64,000 nt of DNA, taken from NCBI GenBank assembly GCA_035523995.1, contig DATKPQ010000100.1, positions 6,452 to 70,451 of the forward strand, given 5' to 3'. Positions 43,983-53,075 of the stretch are shown piece by piece. The stretch comes from JASHVB01 sp035523995 (GTDB taxonomy: Bacteria > Pseudomonadota > Alphaproteobacteria > Acetobacterales > Acetobacteraceae). Position 1 is the first letter of the stretch. Each line of letters starts with the position of its first letter. The position numbers and the translations under genes were made by a program. A model generated the notes under the pieces. That model worked only from the letters and a program-made list of their open reading frames with translations. It ran no database searches and was not told the DNA's origin.

Positions 43983-45067
43983 ACGCCAATCCCCGGTCGT
44001 TCGGCATCGAAGGTCGTGCGCCACCCATCCTGTAGCGTGAAACTATGGCGTGCCCGCGTGACGTAGTATGACCCTTCGAAAAAGGGCCCCAGTCCCGACA
44101 GCGACAGGTTCGCGCCGACACGGACTTTGATATTGCCGTCCACGACGCCGGTGCCACGAACGAACCCGCGCGCCCGTGCGCAATAGCGAGCCTGCGCCAT
44201 GCTTTGCGCCTCCTCCTGCACAAACGGCGTCGCCCGCGCCACGGTGTCCTGATGCTGCGTCAACGCCTGGGCGAGTATCGTGCTCCCGCCACTTAACCCG
44301 GCGAGTTCATTGCCAAGGACTCCCTGGTCTGCCTGCGCGGTGATGGCCGCCTTGTCGGAGACGCTCCAACCCGTAACGCTCACCGAGCTGCGTTGCTGCG
44401 ACAGATCCGCCAGCACGGAAAATTCGAGCAGGTCCTGCCCGTAGGTCAGGCTTACCTGGCCGGCGTCGCGGCGGGATCGTGCCTGAACATAAAGCGTGCG
44501 ATTGTCGATCCAAAGCTCGGCGCCAATGGCAGCCACCCGCTCGCGCAGAAACGCGAGATCGCTCTGATTGAGCTGTACCAGAACCTTGTAAATAGGACCG
44601 TCAACATCGACCTGTGCGGTCAAGCCATTTTGCGAGGCAATCTGACGGATGACGTCAGCGTCGCCGAGATTCTCAAACGAACGCGTATGCCGCTCCATTC
44701 GAAGGTCCTGTAGCCGATCCTCCGCGAGCACCAGGATCTCCGGAATGCGCGCGGACGGGTAGCTCGCTTCGATGCCGGTAATGCGCCCGGCGAAGATCGG
44801 GCCGGTCGCGCCGGGCGGACCGAATTCCACAGAAAAGGCCTTGCCGAAATCGAGAACCTGGTGATCGAAATAGACGTAGTCAGAGGTGCCGCCACTGACC
44901 GGCCCCCAGTTCCGGAAATTTGCCTCACAGCGGAACAAGCCAAGCGTTGATTCCTCAACCAGCAGCGACACAAGATCCTGCTCGGCCAGAAGCTGCTGAA
45001 CCGTGCCGTCGACCCGTATCGTGGGCCGCGCGGAGTAAAGCAGGGTTTGTGAGCCGCTGTCAGGCAT
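43979..45067 (-). CDS. Baseplate hub protein, phage late control gene D-like (Afp8 N-terminal half)
   Basis: A 362-residue gpD/gp27-like hub. Segments typical of the family are RPTIRVDGTVQQLLAEQ, FSVEFGPPGATGPIFAGRIT, LQDLRMERHTRSFEN with DADVIRQIASQNGL, and a closing PFFEGSYYVTRARHSFTLQDGW. It forms the hexameric-pseudosymmetric adaptor between the tube and spike. Start at ATG 45067, 11 bases after the 52-residue protein. Its stop overlaps the spike start, indicating coupled translation of the two halves of the VgrG-like unit. Confidence 0.85.
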   Translation of the reverse strand: MPDSGSQTLLYSARPTIRVDGTVQQLLAEQDLVSLLVEESTLGLFRCEANFRNWGPVSGGTSDYVYFDHQVLDFGKAFSVEFGPPGATGPIFAGRITGIEASYPSARIPEILVLAEDRLQDLRMERHTRSFENLGDADVIRQIASQNGLTAQVDVDGPIYKVLVQLNQSDLAFLRERVAAIGAELWIDNRTLYVQARSRRDAGQVSLTYGQDLLEFSVLADLSQQRSSVSVTGWSVSDKAAITAQADQGVLGNELAGLSGGSTILAQALTQHQDTVARATPFVQEEAQSMAQARYCARARGFVRGTGVVDGNIKVRVGANLSLSGLGPFFEGSYYVTRARHSFTLQDGWRTTFDAERPGIGV

Positions 45068-45078
45068 CGTCGGGCGTC

Positions 45079-45237
45079 CTAATTCGCCATCAGGCGGCGC
45101 AACCGCCGGCGCTGCCGCTCCACCACCCGCTCGATATCCTCGGGCAACAGAGGCGGGGTCGGCGGTGGCGGCGTTGCAGCATCGGTCTTCGCGGCCGGCG
45201 CCGGGACGATCTCAAACTCGTTGATGATGACGGGCAT
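45079..45237 (-). CDS. Small conserved injection-system protein (52 aa; Afp6-like position)
   Basis: A 52-residue protein, MPVIINEFEIVPAP followed by a Pro/Thr-rich linker and a C-terminal basic helix (IERVVERQRRRLRRL). AAGGAG lies 9 bases before the ATG, confirming translation. A protein of this size and composition lies between tube and spike genes in other eCIS (Afp6). Its job there is unclear; candidates are an adaptor holding tube and baseplate proteins together. It is easily missed because of its size. Confidence 0.72.
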   Translation of the reverse strand: MPVIINEFEIVPAPAAKTDAATPPPPTPPLLPEDIERVVERQRRRLRRLMAN

Positions 45238-45254
45238 GGTGTCGCTCCTTCCCG

Positions 45255-46274
45255 CTAGGCGCCGATGCTGGCTGACGTGCTGATGCCGAAGCTGCCGCCA
45301 GCGCTCCCGGCTGCATTCGTTCGCGTGTTGATCACACTCGACGATCCTGTGCCTGATCCGATGGAGCCGCCGATCCCGGTCGAAAGACCCAACCCGCTGC
45401 TCGCGCTGACGCCCGAACTTGCACCGACCCCAAGGTTCGCGCCGGCGCCCGTGCTGATACCGGCACCGGCACTTGCGCCGGCGCTTATACCGATCCCCGC
45501 ACCGGCGGCAAAACCGACCCCGCCGCCCAGTCCGGCGCTGTAACCCGCACTGGCTCCGGCGCTCGCCGATGCGCCAGTGCCAACACCGGCGGACAATCCG
45601 GCGCTCATGTCCAGCATTGTCCCAGGCGGGACGTGCAGTGGATCGTCGATGTTGTTGGCCGCCGCGATCGACTTCCAATTCGCACTGTTGCCATTGGCAC
45701 CGGCGAGCTGTCCCATCGACGTATTGGCCGGTGCCGCCGTTTGCGGCGTCGTCGCGGGCGTGCCCGCACCCGAATTCTGCGGCAGCATCGTATCGATGCC
45801 CGACATGCCAAGCGCGAGAGTCGAGCGCAGCGGCACGCCATCTTCCGAGAAATAGTCAAGCGTCTCCGTCAGGGAATCGACGACACCACGGAAACTGAAC
45901 GTGCCCCATTCGAACAGACAGGCCGGGGGCACGCGCTTTGGTTGCTTGCTTTGCTGCGCGTCGGACGGGTCGGACCGGATGAAGTATGCGACATCCGTTG
46001 TCTTGGCGCGGACATCGGATCCGGCCTGACTGGTGTCGAACAGCAGTTCAACAGCCAGTTTGGCAGTGCCGGACCCGACGAATTGCGAGGCCGAGCCCGT
46101 CGGTTGGTTGGCGCTCTTGTTTTCATTACTGAAGGTCAGCTTGAGTGTCTGTGGATTGAAGTCGACTTCCACCTGTTTGCCACCGGGTACCGGCTGCGGG
46201 GCTTGCTGCGGCGCCAGCTTGATTTCAATCAGCATGGCTTTCTTCAGCGAGGATTGCGTGCTTTGCCCGGGCAT
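45255..46274 (-). CDS. Tube-end/LysM-like baseplate protein (Afp7-like)
   Basis: A 339-residue protein. Residues about 1-150 match the eCIS Afp7/gp53-type domain: MLIEIKLAPQQ, VEVDFNPQTLKLTFSNE, AKLAVELLFDTSQ, LFEWGTFSFRGVVDSLTETLDYFSEDGVPLRSTLALG. Residues about 190-220 (SANWKSIAAANNIDDPLHVPPGTMLDM) are a LysM-like segment. The C-terminal 120 residues are Gly/Ala/Ser-rich low complexity (GAGISAGASAGAGISTG-type), unusual for this family. It joins the tube to the hub. It begins five bases after tube 2. Confidence 0.83.
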   Translation of the reverse strand: MPGQSTQSSLKKAMLIEIKLAPQQAPQPVPGGKQVEVDFNPQTLKLTFSNENKSANQPTGSASQFVGSGTAKLAVELLFDTSQAGSDVRAKTTDVAYFIRSDPSDAQQSKQPKRVPPACLFEWGTFSFRGVVDSLTETLDYFSEDGVPLRSTLALGMSGIDTMLPQNSGAGTPATTPQTAAPANTSMGQLAGANGNSANWKSIAAANNIDDPLHVPPGTMLDMSAGLSAGVGTGASASAGASAGYSAGLGGGVGFAAGAGIGISAGASAGAGISTGAGANLGVGASSGVSASSGLGLSTGIGGSIGSGTGSSSVINTRTNAAGSAGGSFGISTSASIGA

Positions 46275-46280
46275 GCGGAA

Positions 46281-46775
46281 TCACCCCGACGCCAATTGAA
46301 TGGTGAACGAACTGTAGGCGATCTGAATCTCCTCGATTGCCACGCCGCCGTCCTTGGCATGCAGCGGTGCTGCCTTAAGCTTGATCGGCAGGCAGTCACT
46401 TAGACGAAACACGACCCGCGGCGTTTGCGCTGCGTCGCACATCGTGATCACCGCGTTGGCGAGTGCGCCGCGTCCGGGTGTCGGAGCGGCAGGATTGGCA
46501 ACCACTGCGTTGAACCAAACCCAGAGATCCTGGTTGCTGCTCATGCCCCGCCGAAGCGTCAGCGTGCCATAGTTCACCGGCCCGACCAGATGGATTTGCT
46601 GGGTATTGTTGCCGCCCTCCCGGACCGTCTTGGGCTCCATGGTCATTTCCAGGCCATCGCATTCGGCGAACGCGCCGTTGCAGAACTGATCAGGCAACCC
46701 GAGCGTGCCTGCCTGCTGCATTGCCAGCGTCACCAGGAAATTAAAGCTCGTGAAAGGATAGCTGCTGTCAGACAT
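46281..46775 (-). CDS. Tube protein 2 (Afp5/gp19-like)
   Basis: A 164-residue tail-tube homologue: YPFTSFNFLVTLAMQQ, AFAECDGLEMTMEPKTVREGGNN, QIHLVGPVNYGTLTLRRGMSSNQDLW, and closing VAIEEIQIAYSSFTIQ. The same overall fold is found in tube 1 (49664). The presence of two tube paralogues is typical of eCIS, with this one probably forming the first ring above the hub. It starts five bases after the large sheath gene. Confidence 0.88.
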   Translation of the reverse strand: MSDSSYPFTSFNFLVTLAMQQAGTLGLPDQFCNGAFAECDGLEMTMEPKTVREGGNNTQQIHLVGPVNYGTLTLRRGMSSNQDLWVWFNAVVANPAAPTPGRGALANAVITMCDAAQTPRVVFRLSDCLPIKLKAAPLHAKDGGVAIEEIQIAYSSFTIQLASG

Positions 46776-46779
46776 CGCA

Positions 46780-49656
46780 CTAGGTCTCCGCGACCTGCAG
46801 TTGCGACTGACCGGTGCGTGTCAGCAATACGGTGATGAACTCCATTGGTTGCGATGGAGCAACCTGGATCAGAGCGATCATCTGACCCTGGTCGATAGTG
46901 AGCTGCGTATTGACGCTGCCATCGACGACGACCCGAAAGGACGATTGCTGGGTTGCACCCGCGAAAGCACCGCCATCGTACATCGTCAGCAGCATTGCTT
47001 CGAGCCAGTAGCGCACACGCTGCCAGGTCTGCGCGTCGTTGTTGGCGAATACGAAGGCCTGACCACCGTGCAGCACGGCTTTGCGTAGTTGGATCAGCAG
47101 CCGGCGCACTGAAAGTTGCAAGAACGACTGATCATCCGCCAGCGTATGAGCACTCATCACCCGGAAGTCTTTTGCCTCGCGACGCACCAGGTTGAACTGA
47201 AGCGCGAACAGATCGGCCCAGTCATTATCGCTCAGGCTCGGCAGAAGGTCGAGAATGCCCGGCAGTGGCAAATTCGCCGGCGCCACCCAGACCTGCGAGG
47301 CAATTTCGCTGGCGGCGATGGCGCCACACATGGCGCCGTCCGGCGGTGTGGGCCGCAGCGTCCCCGCTGGTCCGTTCGGGTCAGGCACCAGCAGCCAGGG
47401 ATGGTAAACCGCGGCGTAGCTGAGATCGGCAATATTGGTAGCGTAGCCGAGCACCGCACCGTGCCGTGGCAACCCCAGGTTCTTACGCAGGGTCTGCAGC
47501 CAGTTGATGCAATCCTGCTTTTCGAAACTCAAGGGCAGCGCCAGGATCGCGATCGCGTCACCACGCGCTTCGCAAAGGCCGATCAGGGCGACGTGGACCA
47601 CCTGCAGCCAGCCTGGATCGGCATCACCGGACGGGTTCACCAATGGCAGTGGCGGTGCAGTGGAATTCTGCCAATAGAGGAAACCGGCCGCCAGGCTCGC
47701 GCTGCCACCGCTGTTGGTGACAGTAACCGCCACCTGGCGCGGCGCGGTCGCCGGCGGCACTGCGCAGGTGAGGGTCGTCGAGTTCACGACAACCACGGCG
47801 GTCGCGGCAAACCCGCCAAAGCTGACAGTGGGGGGCAGCGCCGATTGGAATCCCGTGCCGATGATTGTGACCGTGACACCGCCGGTCATCGGGCCTCCGG
47901 TCGGATCGATCGCGAGCAAGGTGGGAGCGACAGCGCAATTGGCAAAGCCGGCGGTTTGCGGTGGCACAACAGCCGTGACCGGCGGCGGGGCCAGAACCGG
48001 CTCCGCGGCGGATTGCGTCCAACCTGTTTGCACCGCATCCGGCACGGCGATCAACGCAACCTCGTTGACGAACATCAGGCTATGGATGCCCTTCAGGCGC
48101 ATGTCGCGCAGGAAATAAAGGTCGGTCGCAGACGCCAGCAGCGTTGCTGGCGCGATGGCCGCCGCCGCTGGATCATCCGTGGCGGCAATCAAACTGGGAT
48201 CGAGGAAGAGCTGCGCGCTGAAGGTGTCGAGATCGTCGTCGGGCGGGGCACTCGCATCCGCGGCAACAAGATCATTGTCGTTGCCGATCAGCGCCATGCC
48301 GATCGGCAGATAGGTCAGCGTTGTCGGCGCGGGAGCCAGCAATGTCGAAACCACCGTGGCAAGCCGCGGGTCCGTCCAATCCAGATCAACACGCTGATCG
48401 CCGAACAATCCCGAATACAGGGTGCTCGCGTCACCCGGTGCCAGAATCTGGCTTTGCTGAGCCTGCATGGTACCGGACGAAGTCGCCGCCCCACCCGCCT
48501 GTGATCCCGATTCCGCCACCACGATGTCGCCCCAGAACCGCGCATGCCCACTGTTGAAACCGAGTGTGTTGAGCTCGCGGGGCGTCGCAGCGCCGTACTT
48601 GATCCGCAACGTGAGTTGCAGACGTTCCACCCGGACGAGCGCGGCGTTTGGCCCGGACGGCAACTGTGGCGACGTACCGGTGGCGCTGAGGACAGTGACC
48701 ATGCCGGTCGCAGTCACCATCACGGTCGCGACGGGCAACGATCCCGTGGTTTGACTGGCTTGCACGCCCGCGACCGTCAGCACCTGCTGCGACCCGTCGG
48801 CAAGGTGGAGCAGCAAAATGTCTTCGGGCACGATCAGCATCTTGTCTGCGCCACTCAACGTCAGGCCAATACCAGACGTGGGCGCGGCAAAGCCCGCGGT
48901 GATCCGGAGCGAGACCGGACCTGCAATGGTCAGCCGCCACACGGAGATGATCGTCGGCGGCACGCTTGCCGCCACCATCGTGGTCGTCGGCCAAACTGTA
49001 TTGGCGGCCAGGGTCGCCACGGGCTGGTCCAGGTTCGCCTGGGTCAGCGTGCTGACCGGAAACAGCCACTGCCGTCCGGGAGTGTCGTCGGCGAATGTCA
49101 GCCGCAATACATCGCCCTGCTGGACCGCCTGCGGTGCGCCGCCGGTCGACCAAGTCAGGGTCATGTCGTCATTGACGGTGAATGCGGAAGGCAGAAGCAA
49201 AGTCGTCGCCTGGATCGTGCCGATACTCAGATCATCGCCCCAGGTACCAGGTGCAGAGGCATCTATCTCGGCGCGGGCGACGTCGCCGAAGGCGTCGATC
49301 GCGATCATTCCGGGAACGGCGAACCGGGCCGGCGAAGCGTTGCTTCCCGCCACCCGCGCGACATAGCAACGCGCGCCGCCGGCAGAGAAAAATCCAGAGA
49401 CCGCGTCACGGAGATACGCGTAAACCGGCTTGCCGCTGGCATCACGTGCGACGGCGAACGGTCCGCCGAATATCGCATCGAAACTGGTCAGGTCCGTTAC
49501 CGGCACCGCGACGTCGAGCGGACCGCGCGTGGCGAAGCCGACGAAGCCCGCCACGTCGAGCGGCGGCAGATCGACGGTCCTGGGTGCCCGGGCGGGCAGG
49601 AAGTAGACGCCTGGCAGACGGAACGCGGCAGTCGACAAGGAGGCAGTGACCGACAT
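46780..49656 (-). CDS. Sheath protein 2, oversized, with inserted IPT/TIG domain
   Basis: At 958 residues this is about twice the usual sheath length. The N-terminus has FRLPGVYFLPARAPRTVDLPPLDVAGFVGFATRGPLDVAVPV, typical of sheaths. The C-terminal 300 residues (LSFEKQDCINWLQTLRKN, LFALQFNLVRREAKDFRVM, QAFVFANNDAQTWQRVR, VLLTRTGQSQLQVAET) hold the contraction handle. Residues about 572-660 form an IPT/TIG beta-sandwich (LLAIDPTGGPMTGGVTVTI, GTGFQSALPPTVSFGG, TLTCAVPPATAPRQVAVTV) ending in FLYW. The insertion most likely projects from the particle surface. It starts seven bases after tube 1, whose gene separates the two sheaths. Confidence 0.85.
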   Translation of the reverse strand: MSVTASLSTAAFRLPGVYFLPARAPRTVDLPPLDVAGFVGFATRGPLDVAVPVTDLTSFDAIFGGPFAVARDASGKPVYAYLRDAVSGFFSAGGARCYVARVAGSNASPARFAVPGMIAIDAFGDVARAEIDASAPGTWGDDLSIGTIQATTLLLPSAFTVNDDMTLTWSTGGAPQAVQQGDVLRLTFADDTPGRQWLFPVSTLTQANLDQPVATLAANTVWPTTTMVAASVPPTIISVWRLTIAGPVSLRITAGFAAPTSGIGLTLSGADKMLIVPEDILLLHLADGSQQVLTVAGVQASQTTGSLPVATVMVTATGMVTVLSATGTSPQLPSGPNAALVRVERLQLTLRIKYGAATPRELNTLGFNSGHARFWGDIVVAESGSQAGGAATSSGTMQAQQSQILAPGDASTLYSGLFGDQRVDLDWTDPRLATVVSTLLAPAPTTLTYLPIGMALIGNDNDLVAADASAPPDDDLDTFSAQLFLDPSLIAATDDPAAAAIAPATLLASATDLYFLRDMRLKGIHSLMFVNEVALIAVPDAVQTGWTQSAAEPVLAPPPVTAVVPPQTAGFANCAVAPTLLAIDPTGGPMTGGVTVTIIGTGFQSALPPTVSFGGFAATAVVVVNSTTLTCAVPPATAPRQVAVTVTNSGGSASLAAGFLYWQNSTAPPLPLVNPSGDADPGWLQVVHVALIGLCEARGDAIAILALPLSFEKQDCINWLQTLRKNLGLPRHGAVLGYATNIADLSYAAVYHPWLLVPDPNGPAGTLRPTPPDGAMCGAIAASEIASQVWVAPANLPLPGILDLLPSLSDNDWADLFALQFNLVRREAKDFRVMSAHTLADDQSFLQLSVRRLLIQLRKAVLHGGQAFVFANNDAQTWQRVRYWLEAMLLTMYDGGAFAGATQQSSFRVVVDGSVNTQLTIDQGQMIALIQVAPSQPMEFITVLLTRTGQSQLQVAET

Positions 49657-49663
49657 TGAATGA

Positions 49664-50146
49664 TCAGCTCACGTCGATCTTTTCAACGGAAAGCACGAGT
49701 TCCTCAATGGCGACATCCGTGCCACCTTTGGCGTTGAGCGTAACGCCTTTATAACTTTTTGGTTTGGCATTTGTGAGCGTCCACGTCATGACCGGACCCG
49801 CCTGCGCCTCGTCCATCAGGTTGATGGTCACAGTCGTGCCGGCCTGCGCGGTCTGACCCGCGTAGCCGCCATCGCGGACCGTGGTGATCCAGGTGGAGAG
49901 GTCGGTCCAACCCATCACGCCGCGCTTAAGCGTAACGTCGGTCGCCTTGGTCAGGCCGCTGACCTTATGCACGTAGTTTTCCGGGTCGTTGCCGACTCTG
50001 TATTCCGCCTCGGTCACCTCCATCCCGAGACCGCTGATCTCCTGGAACCCCGCGTTGGTCGACGTGGGACTGCCGCTAATCGGTCCGGCGGTAACCTGAA
50101 AATTAAAGGCGCCGTAGGGAACGCCGTTCGTGCGCTGCTGTGCCAT
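49664..50146 (-). CDS. Tube protein 1 (Afp1/Hcp-like)
   Basis: A 160-residue tail-tube protein: YGAFNFQVTAGPISG, AGFQEISGLGMEVTEAEYRVGNDPENYVHKVSGLTKATDVTLKRGVMG, WTLTNAKPKSYKGVTLNAKGGTDVAIEELVLSVEKIDV. This is the main inner-tube subunit through which cargo would pass. AAGATGGCACAG-like context with GAGGTCTCC upstream fits a normal start at 50146. It lies between sheath 1 and sheath 2, whereas in Afp the sheath genes follow the tube gene as a block. Confidence 0.9.
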   Translation of the reverse strand: MAQQRTNGVPYGAFNFQVTAGPISGSPTSTNAGFQEISGLGMEVTEAEYRVGNDPENYVHKVSGLTKATDVTLKRGVMGWTDLSTWITTVRDGGYAGQTAQAGTTVTINLMDEAQAGPVMTWTLTNAKPKSYKGVTLNAKGGTDVAIEELVLSVEKIDVS

Positions 50147-50209
50147 CTTGGAGACCTCTCGTCCATGTCGGTCGGGTGCACTTGCGTCAGGTCTTGCAAC
50201 CTTCGCAGC

Positions 50210-52135
50210 TCAGCTTGAGGGTGCGGTAAACTGGCTGATACGGAAGATGACGAACTCGGCTGGCTTGATGACAGCGATCCCGATCAGGCAGACCAGGCGT
50301 CCATTATCGATGTCATTCTGCGACATCGTGGACCGGTCGCAGCGGACAAAAAACGCCTGATCCGGCTTGCTACCCATCAACGCATTGTTTCGCCACTCGT
50401 TATACAGAAAATCAGTAACCGTTTGCGTCACGGCAGCCCAGGTTACCTCGTCGTTGTTGGCAAACACCAACCATTGCGTGCCCTTGTCGAGGGAATGCTC
50501 AACATACGCAAAATAACGGCGAACATTCAGATATTTCCAGTCCGGGTCGGAACTGGCCGTCCGCGCGCCCCACAATTTAATGCCGCGGCCGGAAAAGGAT
50601 CGGAAGCAGTTGACGCCAATCGGATTGAGCACGTCCTGCTGCGCCGTGTTGATAAGCTGCTCCAGATCGATAGCGCCGATCGGCGAGATATTGGCTGGCG
50701 CCTTCGACACGCCGTTTGCGATGTCGGATCCCGCGCATATGCCTGGGACAAAGACGGACGGCGGCACGAAAATCTCCCGTTTGCCATCCGGATCAGTCAC
50801 ATCCATGATCTTGAGCCAGGGGTAGTACAGCGCGACATAAGAGCTGTCGAACGTGCCCCGGAATGTCTGCACCTCGGAGACGATGTAGTCGTTTGGCGAA
50901 TCAAGTAGCGCCACACGATATTTCATACGGACTTCGCAATGTTCAATCAGGTACTGCACGATCTCGTCTGCCCGACCCGGATTGTCATCGTAGTCGAAGG
51001 AGAACCCCGGAGCGGCGACCATCGAGATCTCGTCGATATCGCAGAACGATTCGAGACCAGTCGCGGGGATGGTCAGGTTGGTGTCCGGGTCTCGATACGC
51101 TTGTTGTCCCTGATACAGGATGGCGGGTGGCAGGTCGCCGTCATCACCGCCTTGCAGCGTATAGGTCACTTGAAGCTGTGCGGCCGTCGGCCGCGTCAGC
51201 GGAACGGAGCCGGCCGCGAGTTCCTGGTTGGTTGCCAGGCTCAACGACAACGTCGTGTCGATGAACTCTGACCCGAACAGCCACGTGACCAGATCGGCTC
51301 CGCTAAACGGGTCTGTTGGCGGCAAGATCGCGAACGGCACCGATAGTTGCAGCTCGCGCGACTTCGGATTGGTCGTGAACGTTGATGTTACGGCGTTACG
51401 ACTGAGCGGGTTCGGTGAAAGACCGCTCCAGCTTTCCTGCGTTTCGAACATCCCCGCACGCAACACCAGCACCGAAACCGTGATGCGATAGATGCGCATG
51501 GTCTGCGCGTTGAGGCTGCTGAGCGGCACCGCCGGCGCCAGATCGGATACCGGCTGGAAGACGAGCGCACCGTTGACGGAGACGTAGTCGTAGAGCCCGG
51601 CGGGGACATGGCTGCCAGCAGGACTTTTGATGAATACCAGGTCGTTCTGGTTGAGCCCGCTGACACTGGCCGGTACCGTTTGATTGGGGGCCGGTGATGC
51701 GACCATCAGATTGGGCGACGAATTGATCGTAAACGTGATCGTCTGGTTCCCTGAGGCGCCGGGGAACCGCGACTGCAACAACGGCCCGGGCAGCGAGCCG
51801 GGCGGCGGATAGCACGCCTGGCCGCCCGTCGCGGATGAAGGGTCGGGCTGATAGACGCGGGTGACATAGAGCATGGTGCCGCCATTGGCGAAAAAAAAGT
51901 TGGCGGCATATGCCATGTAATTGTCCTGGGCACCCGTATCCAGGAAATTGATCTGGTCAAAGCCGCCATAATAGCGGCTGAAGTCAAGATAGCTCGTCAG
52001 CAGTTCAGGATCGCCGGTCGTCGGCCCGAACCGCGTTGGCCCGATCAAGCCGGTGACGGTCGTACTAACGCCTTCGATGGTCTGTGTGGTTTCGACTTCT
52101 TCAACGTAGACGCCCGGAGACAGGTATTCGGGCAT
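50210..52135 (-). CDS. Sheath protein 1 (Afp2-4-like)
   Basis: A 641-residue sheath subunit. It opens MPEYLSPGVYVEEVETTQTI with GVSTTVTGLIGPTRFGPT, the hallmark sheath N-terminus. The C-terminal half has YVALYYPWLKIMDVTDPDG, FVPPSVFVPGICAGSD, WKYLNVRRYFAYVEHSLDKGTQWLVFANND, and SQNDIDNGRLVCLIGIAVIKPAEFVIFRI, forming the interlocking strands. The length suits a sheath with an inserted outer domain. It precedes tube 1 and lies 22 bases after the 305-residue protein. Confidence 0.92.
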   Translation of the reverse strand: MPEYLSPGVYVEEVETTQTIEGVSTTVTGLIGPTRFGPTTGDPELLTSYLDFSRYYGGFDQINFLDTGAQDNYMAYAANFFFANGGTMLYVTRVYQPDPSSATGGQACYPPPGSLPGPLLQSRFPGASGNQTITFTINSSPNLMVASPAPNQTVPASVSGLNQNDLVFIKSPAGSHVPAGLYDYVSVNGALVFQPVSDLAPAVPLSSLNAQTMRIYRITVSVLVLRAGMFETQESWSGLSPNPLSRNAVTSTFTTNPKSRELQLSVPFAILPPTDPFSGADLVTWLFGSEFIDTTLSLSLATNQELAAGSVPLTRPTAAQLQVTYTLQGGDDGDLPPAILYQGQQAYRDPDTNLTIPATGLESFCDIDEISMVAAPGFSFDYDDNPGRADEIVQYLIEHCEVRMKYRVALLDSPNDYIVSEVQTFRGTFDSSYVALYYPWLKIMDVTDPDGKREIFVPPSVFVPGICAGSDIANGVSKAPANISPIGAIDLEQLINTAQQDVLNPIGVNCFRSFSGRGIKLWGARTASSDPDWKYLNVRRYFAYVEHSLDKGTQWLVFANNDEVTWAAVTQTVTDFLYNEWRNNALMGSKPDQAFFVRCDRSTMSQNDIDNGRLVCLIGIAVIKPAEFVIFRISQFTAPSS

Positions 52136-52157
52136 GACATTCCCTCCGATCCACGCG

Positions 52158-53075
52158 CTAAGGCAATGATCCAGGACTGATGAGCAGAACTGAGTCGCCC
52201 ACCGAGCGCATTGTCAGTTGCTGGCCAAAGACAAGTGTCGCCGCCAGCGACGACTGGGCTATGCCGGGCGGCGAGGCCTGTTGCATCCAGATCACGGCCG
52301 GTGCCTGCGCCAGCACGCTCCGCAACTCGGGCAGCGACGACCCGGACGGAAGCGAAACGACGGACGGTTGGTACCGGACCCGCAATGTCAGCGGCCAGCT
52401 TTGCTGCGAACCCGGAGCGGATGCCGGCAGCGACGCCACGGCATTGTCCGTGCTGGCAAATTTTGGATACGGAAACAGTACCGCGACCGCGCCGCGCGCA
52501 TCGGCGAGCCCGAACCAGGTCTCGTCATCTGGGGTGTCGATCTCCAGCACCGCATACGCCGCCGGCTGCTCAGTGGAATCGTCGAGCCGCTCGCTGAGCT
52601 GCGCTCTGACAAGGGCAACGAGCGGCGTTGCCGATCGGGTTGACGCCGAGAAAAGATAAAACCCTGGAAACCCGGGCATCGACGAAGGGGACGACGGCGT
52701 TGCCGGAAATATGCCGCTGTGCGGAGCTTCGACAAAGAATGCAATCGGCAGAAACCTGGCGTTCGTGTCCGTTACTTCGATGAGGAAGCGACGGGCGGCA
52801 GGCAGGCTACCAGGACTGGGAGGATTTCCCCTTGGATATTCAATGTCGTGCAACCCAGGCAGTCCGTGGAAGGCGTAGATCCCGCCAGGCGTGACGTAAG
52901 CGGTCCTGGCTGGCCACTCGGTGTCAGCGGGCCTGGCGGTGACCGCCAGGCCGCCGGTGATTTGCTGGTCAAACGCTGGATCCCAGAATCGGATACCAAG
53001 CGGCGCAATGATCGAGACGCACTCAAGTGAACGCCAGACGCTGCCAGAGGCCGCTTGGGTTATAGATGCCGACAC
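52158..53075 (-). CDS. Uncharacterised protein (305 aa) between terminator and sheath
   Basis: No family was recognised. It begins with GTG (VSASITQAASGSVW) overlapping the preceding stop as TAGTG, so it is translated with the terminator gene. The body has repeated beta-prone stretches (RFWDPAFDQQITGGLAVTA, YAFHGLPGLHDIEYPRG, LRVRYQPSVVSLPSGS). It could be a collar or tail-end part. No signal peptide or catalytic motif is present. Confidence 0.6.
   Translation of the reverse strand: MSASITQAASGSVWRSLECVSIIAPLGIRFWDPAFDQQITGGLAVTARPADTEWPARTAYVTPGGIYAFHGLPGLHDIEYPRGNPPSPGSLPAARRFLIEVTDTNARFLPIAFFVEAPHSGIFPATPSSPSSMPGFPGFYLFSASTRSATPLVALVRAQLSERLDDSTEQPAAYAVLEIDTPDDETWFGLADARGAVAVLFPYPKFASTDNAVASLPASAPGSQQSWPLTLRVRYQPSVVSLPSGSSLPELRSVLAQAPAVIWMQQASPPGIAQSSLAATLVFGQQLTMRSVGDSVLLISPGSLP

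Noticed and set aside
45255..45678. Minus-strand frame 45079-45678 reading upstream of the 52-residue protein
   Set aside because: Upstream part is a basic shadow of the Afp7-like C-terminal tail; the strong RBS at the ATG at 45237 defines the small protein.
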